Below the pieces are notes generated by a model, which saw only the letters and a program-made list of their open reading frames with translations, had not been told where the DNA came from and ran no database searches. DNA of 64,000 bases, from the NCBI RefSeq assembly GCF_036417845.1, contig NC_089978.1, positions 128,246,183 to 128,310,182 on the forward strand, given 5' to 3'. The stretch is from Apteryx mantelli. Taxonomy: Eukaryota > Chordata > Aves > Apterygiformes > Apterygidae. Shown here piece after piece: positions 25,696 through 39,200 of this stretch. A program made the translations under genes and the position numbers. Position 1 is the first letter of the stretch; every line of letters begins with the position of its first letter.

Positions 25696-26264
25696 TTCCA
25701 GTGAAAAATGACAACAGTTTGTGACACAGTAAAAAAGGAAAAAGAAAAATATTCATTTAGTTTTTATATTTTTTTCATTCCTGTTCTATACCTTCATTTT
25801 ATAACACAGTTTATAAGACACAAAAATTGAAACTACTGAAATAACACTACGTAAGGTACAAAGACAAGCTATTAAACCAGGTATTCCATTCTGCTGAAGG
25901 ATGCCTAGTGTGATAAATGGAAGTACTGAAATTGAACAGTTCACAGGACAGAAGCCAAAGGTACTGCTGAACACTTAGCTAGAAGTCTGCTGGAATGATG
26001 AGTTCAGGGACTGTATGCATTTCCACTAGATGTAGTCATTCCAGGAATAATCCATATATATTTTCTGCACAATAGCAGCTCCATTAGTGAAAACACTGTC
26101 AGGGCTAAACAGTAAATAAGATGCAGGTGTTTTTATTATGCAGTCTCATCTAACCCTCCTCTGCACTGCTAGAATGTATTCTCACTGAACAGCTAAGGTT
26201 CTCAATTACTTCCTTTTCAAGGGAGCTCTCCCTCTCCTCCCCATGGTCTATAAATTTGTATGGG

Positions 26265-26395
26265 ACTGAAAGTCAGGAGTTCTGGATTCTTGTTTTGCTT
26301 CTACCTTTGCCATTCTACAACCTACCATCATCACAGCTACATTACCTCGCTTCTCATTTCAGCAGAAGAAAGATATTGGTGACATTCCCTCCTCT
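26265..26395 (+). repeat. MIR/CORE-SINE-like fragment
   Basis: GACTGAAAGTCAGGAGTTCTGG followed by a region resembling 'tgctctgccactg...' is the usual opening of MIR-type SINEs in amniotes. It is diverged, and lies in the F5 3' UTR or just beyond. Confidence 0.4.
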
Positions 26396-27049
26396 TGCCA
26401 GGGCACTGAAGATCAATTGTTAGTAAATCCATAGCATTTCAGGTGTTCTTGGTATGTAAGAATCAAATCAAATCAATAATGTGAACTGACATTCTCCAAG
26501 AAAGGGTTGCATATACCTCAGTCCTGGGACACGTTCTTCCTCCATCCCAATGCAGATGAAAGATGTGCAGGGGCAAGGCCACCCCTACAATCCTTTCTTA
26601 CTGAGGCGTTGCTGGAATGCAGCACCACAGCTCCATATCTGCACTGTTTTTTCTTCTCAACCCTACGTAAGGAGAAGACTCACCAGTAGCCTTCTATTCC
26701 TCATCTGTGCCGCAGAAGCATTACACAACAAGGGTAATCAGGATTCAGGATTAAGGCCAGAGCTCTGTCCCCAGGGATTCAGAACTTAAAATCAAGTAAA
26801 GAGCAAGACAGACTACTGTTTACGGCTAGGATGAAGAAATGGTATTCAAACTAGAAGGGACTGCTGCTATTTCTTTCCATAGAAAAGAAGATATTTTCTT
26901 GTGTATATTTATAGAAATGAAAAAAACTGACAAAGAAATCTCTCTCAATTCTTGCTTGCAAAACATTTAGGTCCTTTGATGAAGCATACATCCAAACTAC
27001 TAAGTATGATCTTAAAAAAATGTTGCTCTGCATGATGACTGCAGAAATG

Positions 27050-27238
27050 TTAAGAGCTCCCGCACTCATCACTCCTTTCCATAGGCAAACCCCCAGCAAA
27101 ATCACAGCCAAAGAGTTCTACCCGAAGGGCAATACCGTGATACCATGTTCTTGGAACAATGCGGATAAACCTGGACATGATAGGCGGCTTAAAGAAATGC
27201 TTGACATGCCCATTGCTGTCTTCATTACCCGTGAAAAC
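27050..27238 (-). CDS. F5: F5 coding exon 25 (end of C2 domain, stop TAA)
   Basis: 62 codons plus stop. It encodes [20 protein letters not shown] and [10 protein letters not shown]. After the terminal C2 cysteine (FGCD), where human factor V ends within two residues, the frame runs on with [16 protein letters not shown]. The acceptor is TTTTTTCAG|GTT. Confidence 0.93.
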   Translation of the reverse strand, partial: VFTGNEDSNGHVKHFFKPPIMSRFIRIVPRTWYHGIALRVELFGCDFAGGLPMERSDECGSS

Positions 27239-30200
27239 CTGAAAAAACACAAACACACCATTAGTTAAAAGGCAACATTTTAAAAAGGTTGCTTTTTCTT
27301 TTTAAAATAGTTCCAAACTGTGGCATTAGCCATCCAGGGTAGATGGACTGGCTTATTTCTGATTTTAAATAAAATCCAGTCTCCTCCTAAATTCCTGAGT
27401 CAAAGCTAGTTCAGACCAGCACTATCAGAGTCTGAAGAAATTAAACAGCCTCTGCTTCCATTCACATCAAAAAAACCTGTCATTGTAACTTGGATGGAAT
27501 ACAAAAACAAACCTCTCTTATCTTACCTCTACTGACAGCCCTTGTGGGTCAGGTTAGTATAGGGTGACATGGGTAACAGTACTACAAAGTACTGTGTCTG
27601 CTCTGTGGGTATCTAGAGCTCTCCAGCTCTGTTACAGCAAAACTGTCCACTAATATGAATTTCATTTACATGTGTATACACACACACACACACACATATA
27701 TATATATGTATATAAAAGCTGAAAAGAGATCCTGGGAAATCCTTTGTGCATCCAAGTTAAATGTCTTCCTTTACAAAAAGTGTCAGTTCCTTTTATCACA
27801 AAGTTGACTGCATTTTCTACAAATTTGGAGCACTTTTACTACTGTAAATTACTATGATCAAAATCAGATGGATATCATGTAGTTATCTGTAGTAAAACCC
27901 CCAGCTCCCTAGCATTTTAAAGTCCCGTGAGAATGTTTTTTTGGCTGGGTTCTGCTTTTGGGCCTTGACGGTGCTCACAATCTAAAACCAAGCAATGACA
28001 GAATTGTCTGAGTTGAGCACAATACCTTTGCCACTGAGCTTGAACCACCTGTATATGATTTCCACTCGGAGCCTTGGTTGCTGTACAGGATAACATAGGA
28101 TTTTACAAAGTTTTCAGAAGACATGGACTTGGCCCCCTGGGTAGCAATAGCAGTTATCTTCTTAATTGTGAGGAGATCAATTTGCAGCCATTGTTGGTTG
28201 TTGTTTGACTACAATTGATAAAGGGTGGCATATTAGCAAAAATGTCTGTCTTTATTTGCATAAGTGAAAATTCCTGTTGAAAGATAGTTAAGACTGCATC
28301 AAAACAAAGTGCAGAAGAATAAAGCTGAGGCATAAACCACCAGCCTTCCTGATGGCCCGCGCAATTAACTTCTTCATTGCAGATGGTGTATTTGGTCTCC
28401 TCTTAAGATTTTCACTTTCATTTCCAATAAATAATGAAAAACAACATAAATTTATCTCCAGGATTGTAATACAATATATAATACTAATACCGAATGCTTA
28501 TATAAAACAATAGCTTCCAGGAAGTCTCAAAGTGCATTGTAAAGAAATGCAGCTCCACTTCACAGGCACAGGAGCTCACATGCCTTGTTGAAGGTCACCC
28601 AGTGGAACAGTGGCAGAATCTGTAGCCTCAGATACTATCCATTAAGTTGCATTGCCTATAAACCAACCCAGGAAAGGTTTCTTTAATCCCTTGGAGCCAA
28701 ATATTCAACTTGTATTCATCTCCTGAAATTAAAAGGGCTATTCTTGCAGGGAAGTACTAGAGGGTCTGGCCCACAGGACACCATCCAGCTCTCCAAATAT
28801 GATTTCATTGCAGTTGCCAAAAGTCCAGCAAGTCTTCTAGTGGCAAGGAGGTGAATGGGCTTCTCCACAAAGGATGGCTAAAGAACTGTAAAGCAACCCT
28901 ATCATGCCTGGTACAGGACACGGCATGCAGGAAGCATATAAACACATAGACAGCACAAATTTATTAACAGCTGCCTTGTCCTTATCCCTCTTTATTTCTC
29001 AATTGTTACCTTGGCTCGCCAGGCATTCATCTTTCCTTTCAGATTGAGACGAGCAAGGAAAGGCTCCCATACTTTAAACCAGGTTGTCTTAGCGGAAGAG
29101 GCTGTTATCTGGGTATCCTTGATCTCTCCGTTTTCCATTCCAAGTGGCACAGAGCAGCCTGTTAAGAGAACCATCATGTATCTCCAGTTCATCTGAGTAG
29201 CCATAGCCTAAGCAACAGCCCTGGAATTGAGAACACCCACAATTTTAGCTTCATTTAATGGCTGGCATGCTCAGCAATCAAACTCAAGCCATTCCCCTTG
29301 ATGTCTTCATTTCCCAAGTCTTATATTAAAATCAGGTCTTCCTTCAGTGGGACATTATGAGAGTTGCTTAGTTTTAGTGAACCATGACAGATAAAAATCT
29401 AAGAGGGAAATCTAATAAGAGGGAAAGAATGAGAGAAAATAAATACACATCCAGAAGTGGAACTTTCTCTTTCCAGATAGTACTAAAAATACATTCAGCA
29501 ACACAGTCAACTGAAATGCTTAGGCATGCAATTGTTCAGGTAAGGCTCTCCAAAGTATCTGGGTTGTTTCAACCCTGTTCCTTTGGAGACGATAAATCTC
29601 CATTGTCATCAGTACTTTGGGAGTAGGGGGAGGAAGGGGCACAATGTGAGACACTGGAATGAAGCCCAATTTTCAGAGTGCTGGAGAATTCTGAAAAGAA
29701 TATCTCCCATGACATTCTCCCAAATCATCACTTGATTTTATTTTTTCATAGCCCAAGAGCATTCAGAGAAAATATTAGTTCAAAAAGTAGCCAGGAAGGA
29801 AGCACCAGCCCCCAATCTATTCTTACCATCTACTTCACAGCCCAGGAGCTCCATGCGAAGAGTAGGCCTGTTGTGGGCCTCTACTGGGTAGACTCTGACA
29901 TACCTAGCAATGATAGGTGGATCAATAATGTTCTCTTTTATCCCATAGGCATCGGAATTACCTTCAAAAACCTATTTAAAAAAATATATCCACATATAGT
30001 TAATTTAAAGCAACACCAGCCTGGATGCTGAAAATCCTGCTCTGTTCCAAAAGCAGTCTTTGTTTATGCCATTAGCCCCATCCGCTGTGATGGAGTGGCC
30101 CATGCTGCACAGCAGCTTAGCATATTTGGTGGTTACATCCTAGCGTATCTAGAATCACCCAAAGGCCTCAGTTCAAATAAGTGACCCACTGCTATGCACT

Positions 30201-33200
30201 ATATGAATCTGTAGGAAGACATTAATAAAAAGGCAGAAAGGAGAGAGAAGTGACAGCAGGTTTTCTGATTTGTGATTTCTACCACAGAAACCTCAGGGTA
30301 AATGGAACTGGGCTATAATTGGTAGAGGTGGTGTGTTTGGGTGTAAAATGAGCCTCTCAGAGTGACCATACTTACTACAAAGGCCTTCAGTAGGCAATTT
30401 AGACAGTTTAAAATTCAACTATTGTAACAGGAGGAAGGGAGGGAAAGGAAGAAGGATCTGGTTCCAAATGAGGCAGGGCCTAATTTTTAGTTCAGCTTCT
30501 TGCTTGCTCCAAAAAACTGAAATGGGCTTAGGAAATAAAAGTGGGGGGAGATGCTTGTTAGAAATCCAGGCTCTATGGTCAAGGTCACTGGGCCAATCTA
30601 AATCCCAGTCTAGGAAGTTCCTCACCCTACAGTTTGTCTTCTGATCTGAATTTGGTTAGATTGTTAAATGTGCTTTGGAGACTCAAGCTGCATTATTAAG
30701 TCTCTGAAGGCCATTAATTTGTCCATTATCTCTTAAGGTAAAATAAAACCGTCACATCACTGCATCATTTCATGAGGCTACCTAGCTTGTTGCAATCCCT
30801 ATGGCATGCACAGACCTTTTGTACTGCAGAGCTGTCTCCTCTGAAGGTGAGCAACTTCCGTCTGTCTTTGGTGTAAGCAATAAAGAACTTCTGGACGTAC
30901 AAGGACCTTAAAAGCTGCTTGGCTCCCTGCGTCTGTATCCCAGTTATTAGAACTTCTCTTTGAAAGTCCACCTAGGAACAGCAAACAGTGTTTATAAAAC
31001 CAAAATCATACAGAGAAATCAGTTTCATCCTTTGGCATTTACACAATAGCTTTGAGCTCTGCATTTTGGCACCCACAACACTAACGCTCTCAGAAGGAAT
31101 ATAGGCAGGTGCCAGAGTCCAAAAGAATGCTATCTCTCTCATTTCATTTGTGTATTTATTTGTGTGTGCCTTTACTATCAGAAGCCATTTTGCAGTGTTC
31201 ATCATGGCACTACAAAAACACCTCAAAAACGTCTGTGTCCCTGTGCTAGGCAGAACTGCTATTCCTATATTACAGAGGGGAAGAAAGGAGTACAGGCATA
31301 CCTTGGAGATACTGCAGGTTCGCAATAAGGCAAATATTGCAATAGAGCAAGTCGCACAAATTTTTTGGTTTCCCAGTGCATATAAAAGTTATGTTTACCC
31401 TATACTGTAGTCTATTAAGTGTGCAATAGCATTATGTCTAAAAAAATGTACATACCTTAATTAAAAAATACTTTATTGCTAAAAAATGCTAGCCATCATC
31501 TGAGCCTTCAGCGAGTTGTAATCTTTTTGCTGATGGACGGTCTTGCCTCGATGTTGATGGCTGCTGACTGATCAGGGTGGTGGCTGCTGAAGATTGGGGT
31601 GGCTGTGGCAATTTCTGAAAATGAGACAGCAATGAAATTTGCCACATCGATTGACTCTTCCTTTCACAAAGGATTTCTCTGTAGCACGTGATGCTGTTTG
31701 ATAGCATTTTACCCACAAAGAACTTCTTTCAAAATTGGAGTCAATTCTCTCAAACCCTGCTGCTGCTTTATCAACTAAGTTTATGTAATATTCTAAATCC
31801 TTTGTTGTCATTTCAACAATGTTCACGGCATCTTCACCAGGAGTAGATTCCATCTCAAGAAACCACTTTCTTTACTTATCCCTAAGAAGCAACTCCTCAT
31901 CTGTTAAAGTTTTATCATGAGATTGCAACAATTCACTCGCATCTTCAGGCTCCACTTCTAATTGTAGTTCTCTTGCTGTCAGTTCTAGGTCTCTTGCTGT
32001 CAGCCTGTCCTTTGAAGCTTTGAAGCCAGGCATTGACTTCTCCTCTCTAGCTATGAATGTCCTAGATGGCATCTGCTTCCAATAGAAGGCTGTTTTGTCT
32101 ACATGGAAAATCTGTTGTTTAGTGTAGCCACCTTCATCAGTTCTCTTAGCTAGATCTTCTGGATAACTTGCTGCAGCTTCTACATCAGCACTTGCTGCTT
32201 CACCTTGCACTTTTACATTATGGAGACGGCTTCTTTCCTTAAAACTCATGAACCAACCTCTGCTAGCTTCAAACTTTTCTTCTGCAGCTTCCTCACCTCT
32301 CTCAGCCTTCAAAGAATTGAAGAGAATTGAAGGGCTTTGCTCTGGATTAGGCTTTGGCTTAAGGGAATGTTGTGGCTGGTTTGATCTTCTATCCAGACCA
32401 CTAAAACTTTCTCCATATCAGCAATAAGGCTGTTTGCTTTCTTATCATTCGGTGCTCACTGGAGTAGTACTTGAATTTCCTTCAAGAACTTTTCCTTTGC
32501 ATTCACAACTTGGCTAACTGTTGGGCGCAAGAGGCCTAGCTTTTGGCCTGTCTCGGCTTGTGACATGCCTTCCTCACTAAGCTTAATCATTTCTAGTTTT
32601 TGATTTAAAGTGAGAGACGTGCGACTCTTCCTTTCACTTGAACACTTAGAGGCCATTGCAGGGTTATTAACTGGCCTAATTTCAATATTGTTGTGCCTCA
32701 GGGAATAGGGAGGCCCGAGGAGAGGGAGAGAGATGGGGGAACGGCCGGTTGGTGGAGCAGTCAGAATACACACAACATTTATTGATTAAGTTCACCGTCT
32801 TATAGGGGTGCAGTTCGTGGCGCCCCAAAACAATTACAATAGCAACATCAAAAATCACTGATCACAGATCACCATAACAGATATAATAATAATGAAAAAG
32901 TTTGAAATATTGTGAGAATTACCAAAATTGACACAGAGACACGAAGTGAGAACATGCTGTTGGAAAAATGATGCCGATAGACTTGCTCGACGCAGGGTTG
33001 CCACAAACCTTCAATTTGTAAAAAAAACAGTATCTGCGAAGCGCAATAAAGCGAAGTGCAATAAAACAAGGTATGCCTGTATAAGGAAATTCAAGATTCA
33101 CATTTTCATAAGCTGCCTCTAGTTTTGGATATCTAGCCTGAGAAACAGGACATGATATTCTGAGGTGCCGAGAAGTCACAATTCCTGCTGAATCACAGAA

Positions 33201-36200
33201 TCACAGAATCACTGAGGTTGGAAGGGACCTCTGGAGATCATCTAGTCCAACCCCCCTGCTCAGCAGGGTCACCTAGAGCACATTGCACAGGATTGCATCC
33301 AGGCGCGTTTTGAATATCTCCAGAGAAGGAGACTCCACCACCTCTCGGGGCAACCTGTTCCAGTGCTCTGTCACCCTCACAGTGAAAAAGTTTTTCCTCA
33401 TGTTAAGATGGAAGTGTCTGTGTTTCAGTTTGTGCCCATTGCCTCGCGTCCTGTCCTGTCGCTCGGCACCAAATCACATCAAAGCACTTAGCACTTAAAA
33501 ACAAAACAGCAAGATGTTCCTATCGGCAGCAGAACTCATTCTTAGGTAGATGCCCTGTACATCTCTGCACACTTTCCTGCAGTAGCCTCAGCTCCTCACT
33601 ACCTTGTCCTCTATGAAATTCTCTCTTCTTCCAGCATCATTTCCAGTTCCACACCAGATTCTCTCAACCTTCTCCCCCTCCTTCCAGTGTCCACCAACTA
33701 TCTGCTGGGTGAGAGGAAGCACAATATGGTGACCAATTCCAAGCCACACACACCCTGACAGGCCAGCCACTACATGTCAACTGACCGGTTAGCAAATCAG
33801 CCAGACGTAACGGCTACCTGTTGAACTTAAGCTGCAACACTGCCTTGATTCTCTCCTCTTCCAGCTGCCAGTTTTCATGAGATTTGTAGGAAATTAACTG
33901 TCTCTGAAACATCTTCCTTAAATTTAGTTGCAATTGGTTATCTGCTGCAAAGGTGATTGTGATGGAAGAAAAAGGTGGAGGAAGTGAGGTGACTGAAAGA
34001 TACACTGCTTGAAGCCAGGTTATGCTGTGTCAAGCTGGACATAGAAGAACCTCCCTCAACTCAATCTGAAGCAATGCTTGAGAGTATTATACTACTTCAG
34101 ATGATCACATAGCAAACTTACATAAACATGCACTGTTAGAAAGAGAGAGAAAAGTAATAGCAGAAGGAATGACTCCAATTGCCTACAAAATGGTTACAGC
34201 TTAGAGTGTGAGGGTGACTGGTCAGCCACTGGGCCTCAGTACCAATAGAGCCTGGGTTACTCCAGAGGAGTTGACAGTTTATGGTATCACAAGTCAAACT
34301 TGCTGCATCTCTGGTTTTCCTCAGCAGTCTTCCTGGCACGAGCAAGAAAGACTTGCCATTCTAACACAAGATGCAAGAAAATCACAGGACAGGATTGTAT
34401 AGCCATTGCCCAGGCTCAACAATGGTCAAGCACGTGTTGCACCAACCATACCTGGATCCAAGGGAGTTCATCCTCTTTCGTTTCAGTGCTCCAAGCGTTA
34501 TAGGTTCCAGAATTGTTTAATCTGGCTAACTTGGGTTCCCAATAGTCTAAGTAGAAAATATGAATAAAACAAGGTTGTAAATAGGAGTGCTGAAAAAAAT
34601 GGAGGCTGTAACTAGCTGCTGAGGTTGAATGCTTCAGTTCTTTTCAGATCTGTCTTGAAAAAAACCAAAACCCTAGGGACTTCAAACCTATCACATGGGA
34701 TAATTTGGACGCAGTCAGCAACTGAAAGTCAACTGCTACCTTGCAAAATTTTATAGTCAGAAGAATGACTTTAAAAATAACAGCCTTTTATGTAATGTAC
34801 TGTCTACAGTACAACCAGGCTTTGGAGTTTTCTAAACAAGTTTTAGCTGCAAGCAGGATCAGACACAAAATGCGGTCTGCATTAATGGCAGAGAGCTGCC
34901 CTCTGCGTAAGGAGGTTTCTGTGTTAACAACTGATGTTGAAAATGTTTGACAACACAGCTTTCAAGCATTCATAACACTGTGGGAGGACATGAAGAAAGA
35001 AAGTTGGATCCACAGCGAAATCAGGTTTCCAAAATAAGTCATTTGTTATTTCAAGGGAAAGGATGTGTGTTTCTGCATGCGTATGTAATCTGTACACTTT
35101 TATTTGCTATTGTCCATGTAGAATTCTATCAATTTCTCTATCAAATGATCCCACTTTTATACTAGGATAAACTCAGTAAATCAAAGACTCTGACATTGCT
35201 CTGGAAGCTAGTTCCACAAAACTCTCGCAACAGATGTACTTTGCACTTTCACAGCTCATACCACATGTTTGGGCATGTCAAATCTCAAAAGCCTTTTGAA
35301 CACTTGGTGTGGATTTTCAAGAAGGGAACCCAAAGGACAAAATGATAGAGCTAGATTTGTTTCAGGTCATCCAGCAAGCCACTGGCAGAGGACTTTCTGA
35401 CTCTCAGGCTTGTGCTACTGCCAGAGGACCTGTGACACTGTTAGAATACAATGATGAGGGCTTCCTAGTACAGCTCAGATTCTGTGCCTGCAGAACTGGA
35501 GAGCTTTTAAATCTAACAGTTGATTCACTGCTGAACTGATCTTGTAAGATATATCATGAGGTGCCAGAAGAATCTGGAATTGCAATACTTTGCTGAGTAT
35601 ATTCAGGAGCATGCCTGGACCTTCAAAAGTGTTAACTCACCTCTATGATGATTTGCGCTGATTTGCGAATCAAGTACAAGTCCACTTGCTAGCCCCATTG
35701 GAATCCTGCATTCTAGAGACAGCACAGTAATCTTATTATTAAAGAAAAGGAAGGCTACTCCAATATGCGTTCTGGTAGAAAGCTCTAAGGCAACGCCACT
35801 CAGAACAACTCTTTGTAATACTGTAACATAACCACTCTTTTTCCAGAGAAGGCCAAATTAATCTCTGCAATTCCTCTCAACAGCTTAATCCACTGGTCAG
35901 TCTAAGAAAAATTACTAGTTTAAAGGTAGTATGCTAAAGGCTGAATGTTTTTTATTCTAGATTAAATTTATAGTAATCACTCACTCCACTTCCTCCTTGG
36001 AAACACATAGAAGTTTCTTGACTTTAATCTGTTTAAGGTTTTTGCTGAGCAACCTCCCAAATTTATTTTTAATGATCCTGAAAGGGTAGAGATGACTTTA
36101 TAGCTGCAATCCCCCAGCCACAAATACCTTTGTTCAGTACCTTTTTCTACAACCACATAGGAGGCCTGCATTCCTGCTTGCTGATATTCCCCCACTTCGG

Positions 36201-39200
36201 TGTCTAAAAGCCACCAGCCAGGTTTCTGTGGCTTCATTTCAATTGTTCGAAATGAACCTGGAAAAAATAGAAGAAAGAAACGTATCAGAAGTTTTAGTGT
36301 TATCATAAGGTTGATGATAGTGAGGCTGGATGTTAAACCAAAGATCATCCTGTGGCGTGACCCAGAAAAGTTAAATAACCTGCAACATATTTCAAAGAAA
36401 GCAATAGCCACCACCGTCTCAGTCTTTTTCTTTTCATAACAAGCAAATTCTAGCTGGAGACAGAGACTGGAATCAAAACCTCACCAGACAAAAACTTAAC
36501 CTTTGCTGCTGCTGCAAACTATACAACCTTGGATATATGCAACAGTAGATGTCTGCACATTGAGTACAATGCTGAATAGCCATGTAATGAACAGTACTAT
36601 TAAGTTTATTACATATAGTGGTGATATTAATTCTGAAGAGCTGATTATACCTCTTGCTCCTGGTGCTCCAATGTGTTGCTCAAGTAGCCTAAAGGATGGA
36701 TGTAAAGTACCCAAAAAAAGATGAAGGAGAGTTAACTCTGTTGATGTAATCAGATGTGTGGGCCCTCCCCTCATTTCCTGCATGCCTCAGGAGTGCCAAG
36801 GATTGAGCAGGAAGCAGGTATGGTTTAGACTGCTGTTTGCTGCACTTTTTAGAAAGCACAATATATGCTTTGCTGCTTTTCTTATATTCCCAGTTACTGC
36901 AGGTATGATCATTATGGATCTCCTTTAAGTAAAACGTATAGGGATGTTATAGTGAAAAACATTACTCTAAAAGGCTTAAATAGCAAATAAAGCAATCTAA
37001 CATTCACTAAAATAAAATCCTATTATTCTAAGCCAATCCCAATATTTTCACCTGCTTTCTTCCTTTTTATACTTGTAGCTGCAATACAGACTTCATAAGT
37101 ACTGTTATTGCAAACTCACCCTGCTGACAGTGATGGGCAAAGAACCACACTCTGTGGCCTAATGAGTGCTTTTAGCCTGTTTTGTTTCTCCCTGGACATA
37201 AAAATTCTCCTAGGATTGGCATTTATTCTTTCTGTTCTGTGTCACACTGATCTTGACATTATAAAAATAAGTCCTCACCATACTAAGCCAGATATCAATA
37301 GTCTTTTCCAGCAAACATCAGTGAGACTTCAGTGGTAGTCAAGCCTGTGGAGGCATGAAAATGATGGCTGCACTACCTTACTTTCATCGGTTCCTGAGGA
37401 ATTGGTGGCAGATACTATCCTGCTCATTCTTTTTTCCAATACTGATCTTCACTGTTGAGCACTTTACAAAGCAAAACCCAATGCTACTTTGCAGATAGGA
37501 AAACAGAGACACAACAAAGGACAGAAACCTGCCCACGTTCACATATCTGGCGAGTGGCGATGAAAGTGCAACACAGAAGTTAGTGCTATAGACTATACTG
37601 CCATTCATCTTCCATTTACATCCCTTCCCATGTGAGAGGAGAACATTTGTCTAAGCACTTATGTTTTGTCCCTAACTTTACCCAGTATCTCCCGTTTTAG
37701 AGGACAACAATTCCTCCTCATTTCCCCTCTCCCACAGTATTGAGATGCAAAGACCTGAGTTTCCTTCTGACCATCATACGCAAAATTAATTGTTACTGCT
37801 CTCAAACACTTTCCCACTGCGCCCAAAGCCAATTTCTGTTCACCCTTACACTGATATAATGATGACAGACTGTAATGGCCACCCAATGAAATTTGTTCCA
37901 ATCTGATACTTACCTGGAAGGAGTGTGTATGTACCAAGCTGATGCTTTGGCTCTCCTTGTTCTATGAAAGTCTGCCCATGAAAATTAACAACATGAATGT
38001 CTTTTGGCCCTCCCATATTCAGCAAATGCCATCGGACTAGTTCACCTTCATACATCCTCAAGCCTTGCAAATTGTGGGTTATCCCATTAATGGCTGAAAA
38101 AAAACATCGTTATCAAGGATAACTGTTCACAAACAGCTCTTTTAAAGTGCTAGAATGCAGTTATTAAAATGAGCCAAATATTTAATAAAGTAAGGTATAT
38201 GGGAAAAAACTAGCATTTTTCTCAGTTTAATGTGCTATACTACTTTATAGTCTGTTGTAGCATCAGCTCAAATAATCCAGGAACTTCACTAGAGCATTTG
38301 AGCAGTTTGCTTGTAATACATAGCAGGTAGGAGAATAAGGAGATATATTGTCATAACCGACACCTCTGATCGATAACTGATTTTATAGACCATATTTTCA
38401 AAATGCAGATTCAAACACTTCTCCAAACACCACTTTCATATATGATCACTTACTCGTGTGATTTATAGCACACAAGCATCAGGTTTTCAAAGACAGCTCA
38501 CATATAGGCTAGATTTCAGAAGGTTTCATTACCGACTATTATCCTGAACGGAACAAAATGTTAACTTTGAACATTTAGCCACGTCCTCAACTTCAACTCT
38601 ACATGACTAGAATTTCTGTAGCCACAGAGAGGTACATGAAGGGCTGTCCTAGAGCTGCTTCAAAGTCTTTCAGTAGAACTAGTTGTTTTGTCAGATTATT
38701 ATTGTATTCTAAAATATCTTGCAAAAATTTTCCATTTTCCAGGGAATTAGCTTCTTATGGAAAAGAAGTGTTTTGTTTCCTTAATCTTTTTTTTTCTAAA
38801 TATACAGAGGTAGATGCATGTGAGTGTGACAGACAAATATTCTGTTGAAAAATTTCCAGACAGCGGAAGTCTTTGCATATAAAATGCAACGATTACAGGC
38901 ACAATGGATAACACCAAATAATAATTTTTAATAATTTTCATAATTTATTCATGTGCAGAATTTAGGTATGTTCAAAGACACAGTGAGCTGAGATTCCTCC
39001 AATTCCCCCAACACTTTTCCCTCTACCCCTCAATAAACTGAATAGTTGGCAAAAGGGAATAAGTACCATAGAATGTGTGGCATTTTTGCATTCCTTGGGT
39101 CTTCTCAGTACAAGGCCTTCTATAAGATTTGTCAAAATACCAGCTTTTCTCTTCATCAAAGACCATAAAAAGTAAGAAAAATTCTCGGGTCGGTGTTTTG

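Noticed and set aside
18400-27049. Endogenous retrovirus or LTR between the genes
   Set aside because: I saw no paired LTRs, primer-binding site or gag/pol-like frames.
31293-33079. Mammalian DNA contamination as the source of the Tigger element
   Set aside because: It has clean TA duplications, continuous bird intron on both sides, a bird CR1 110 bp away, and F5 exons 20 and 21 in correct order around it. Read-level confirmation is still desirable.
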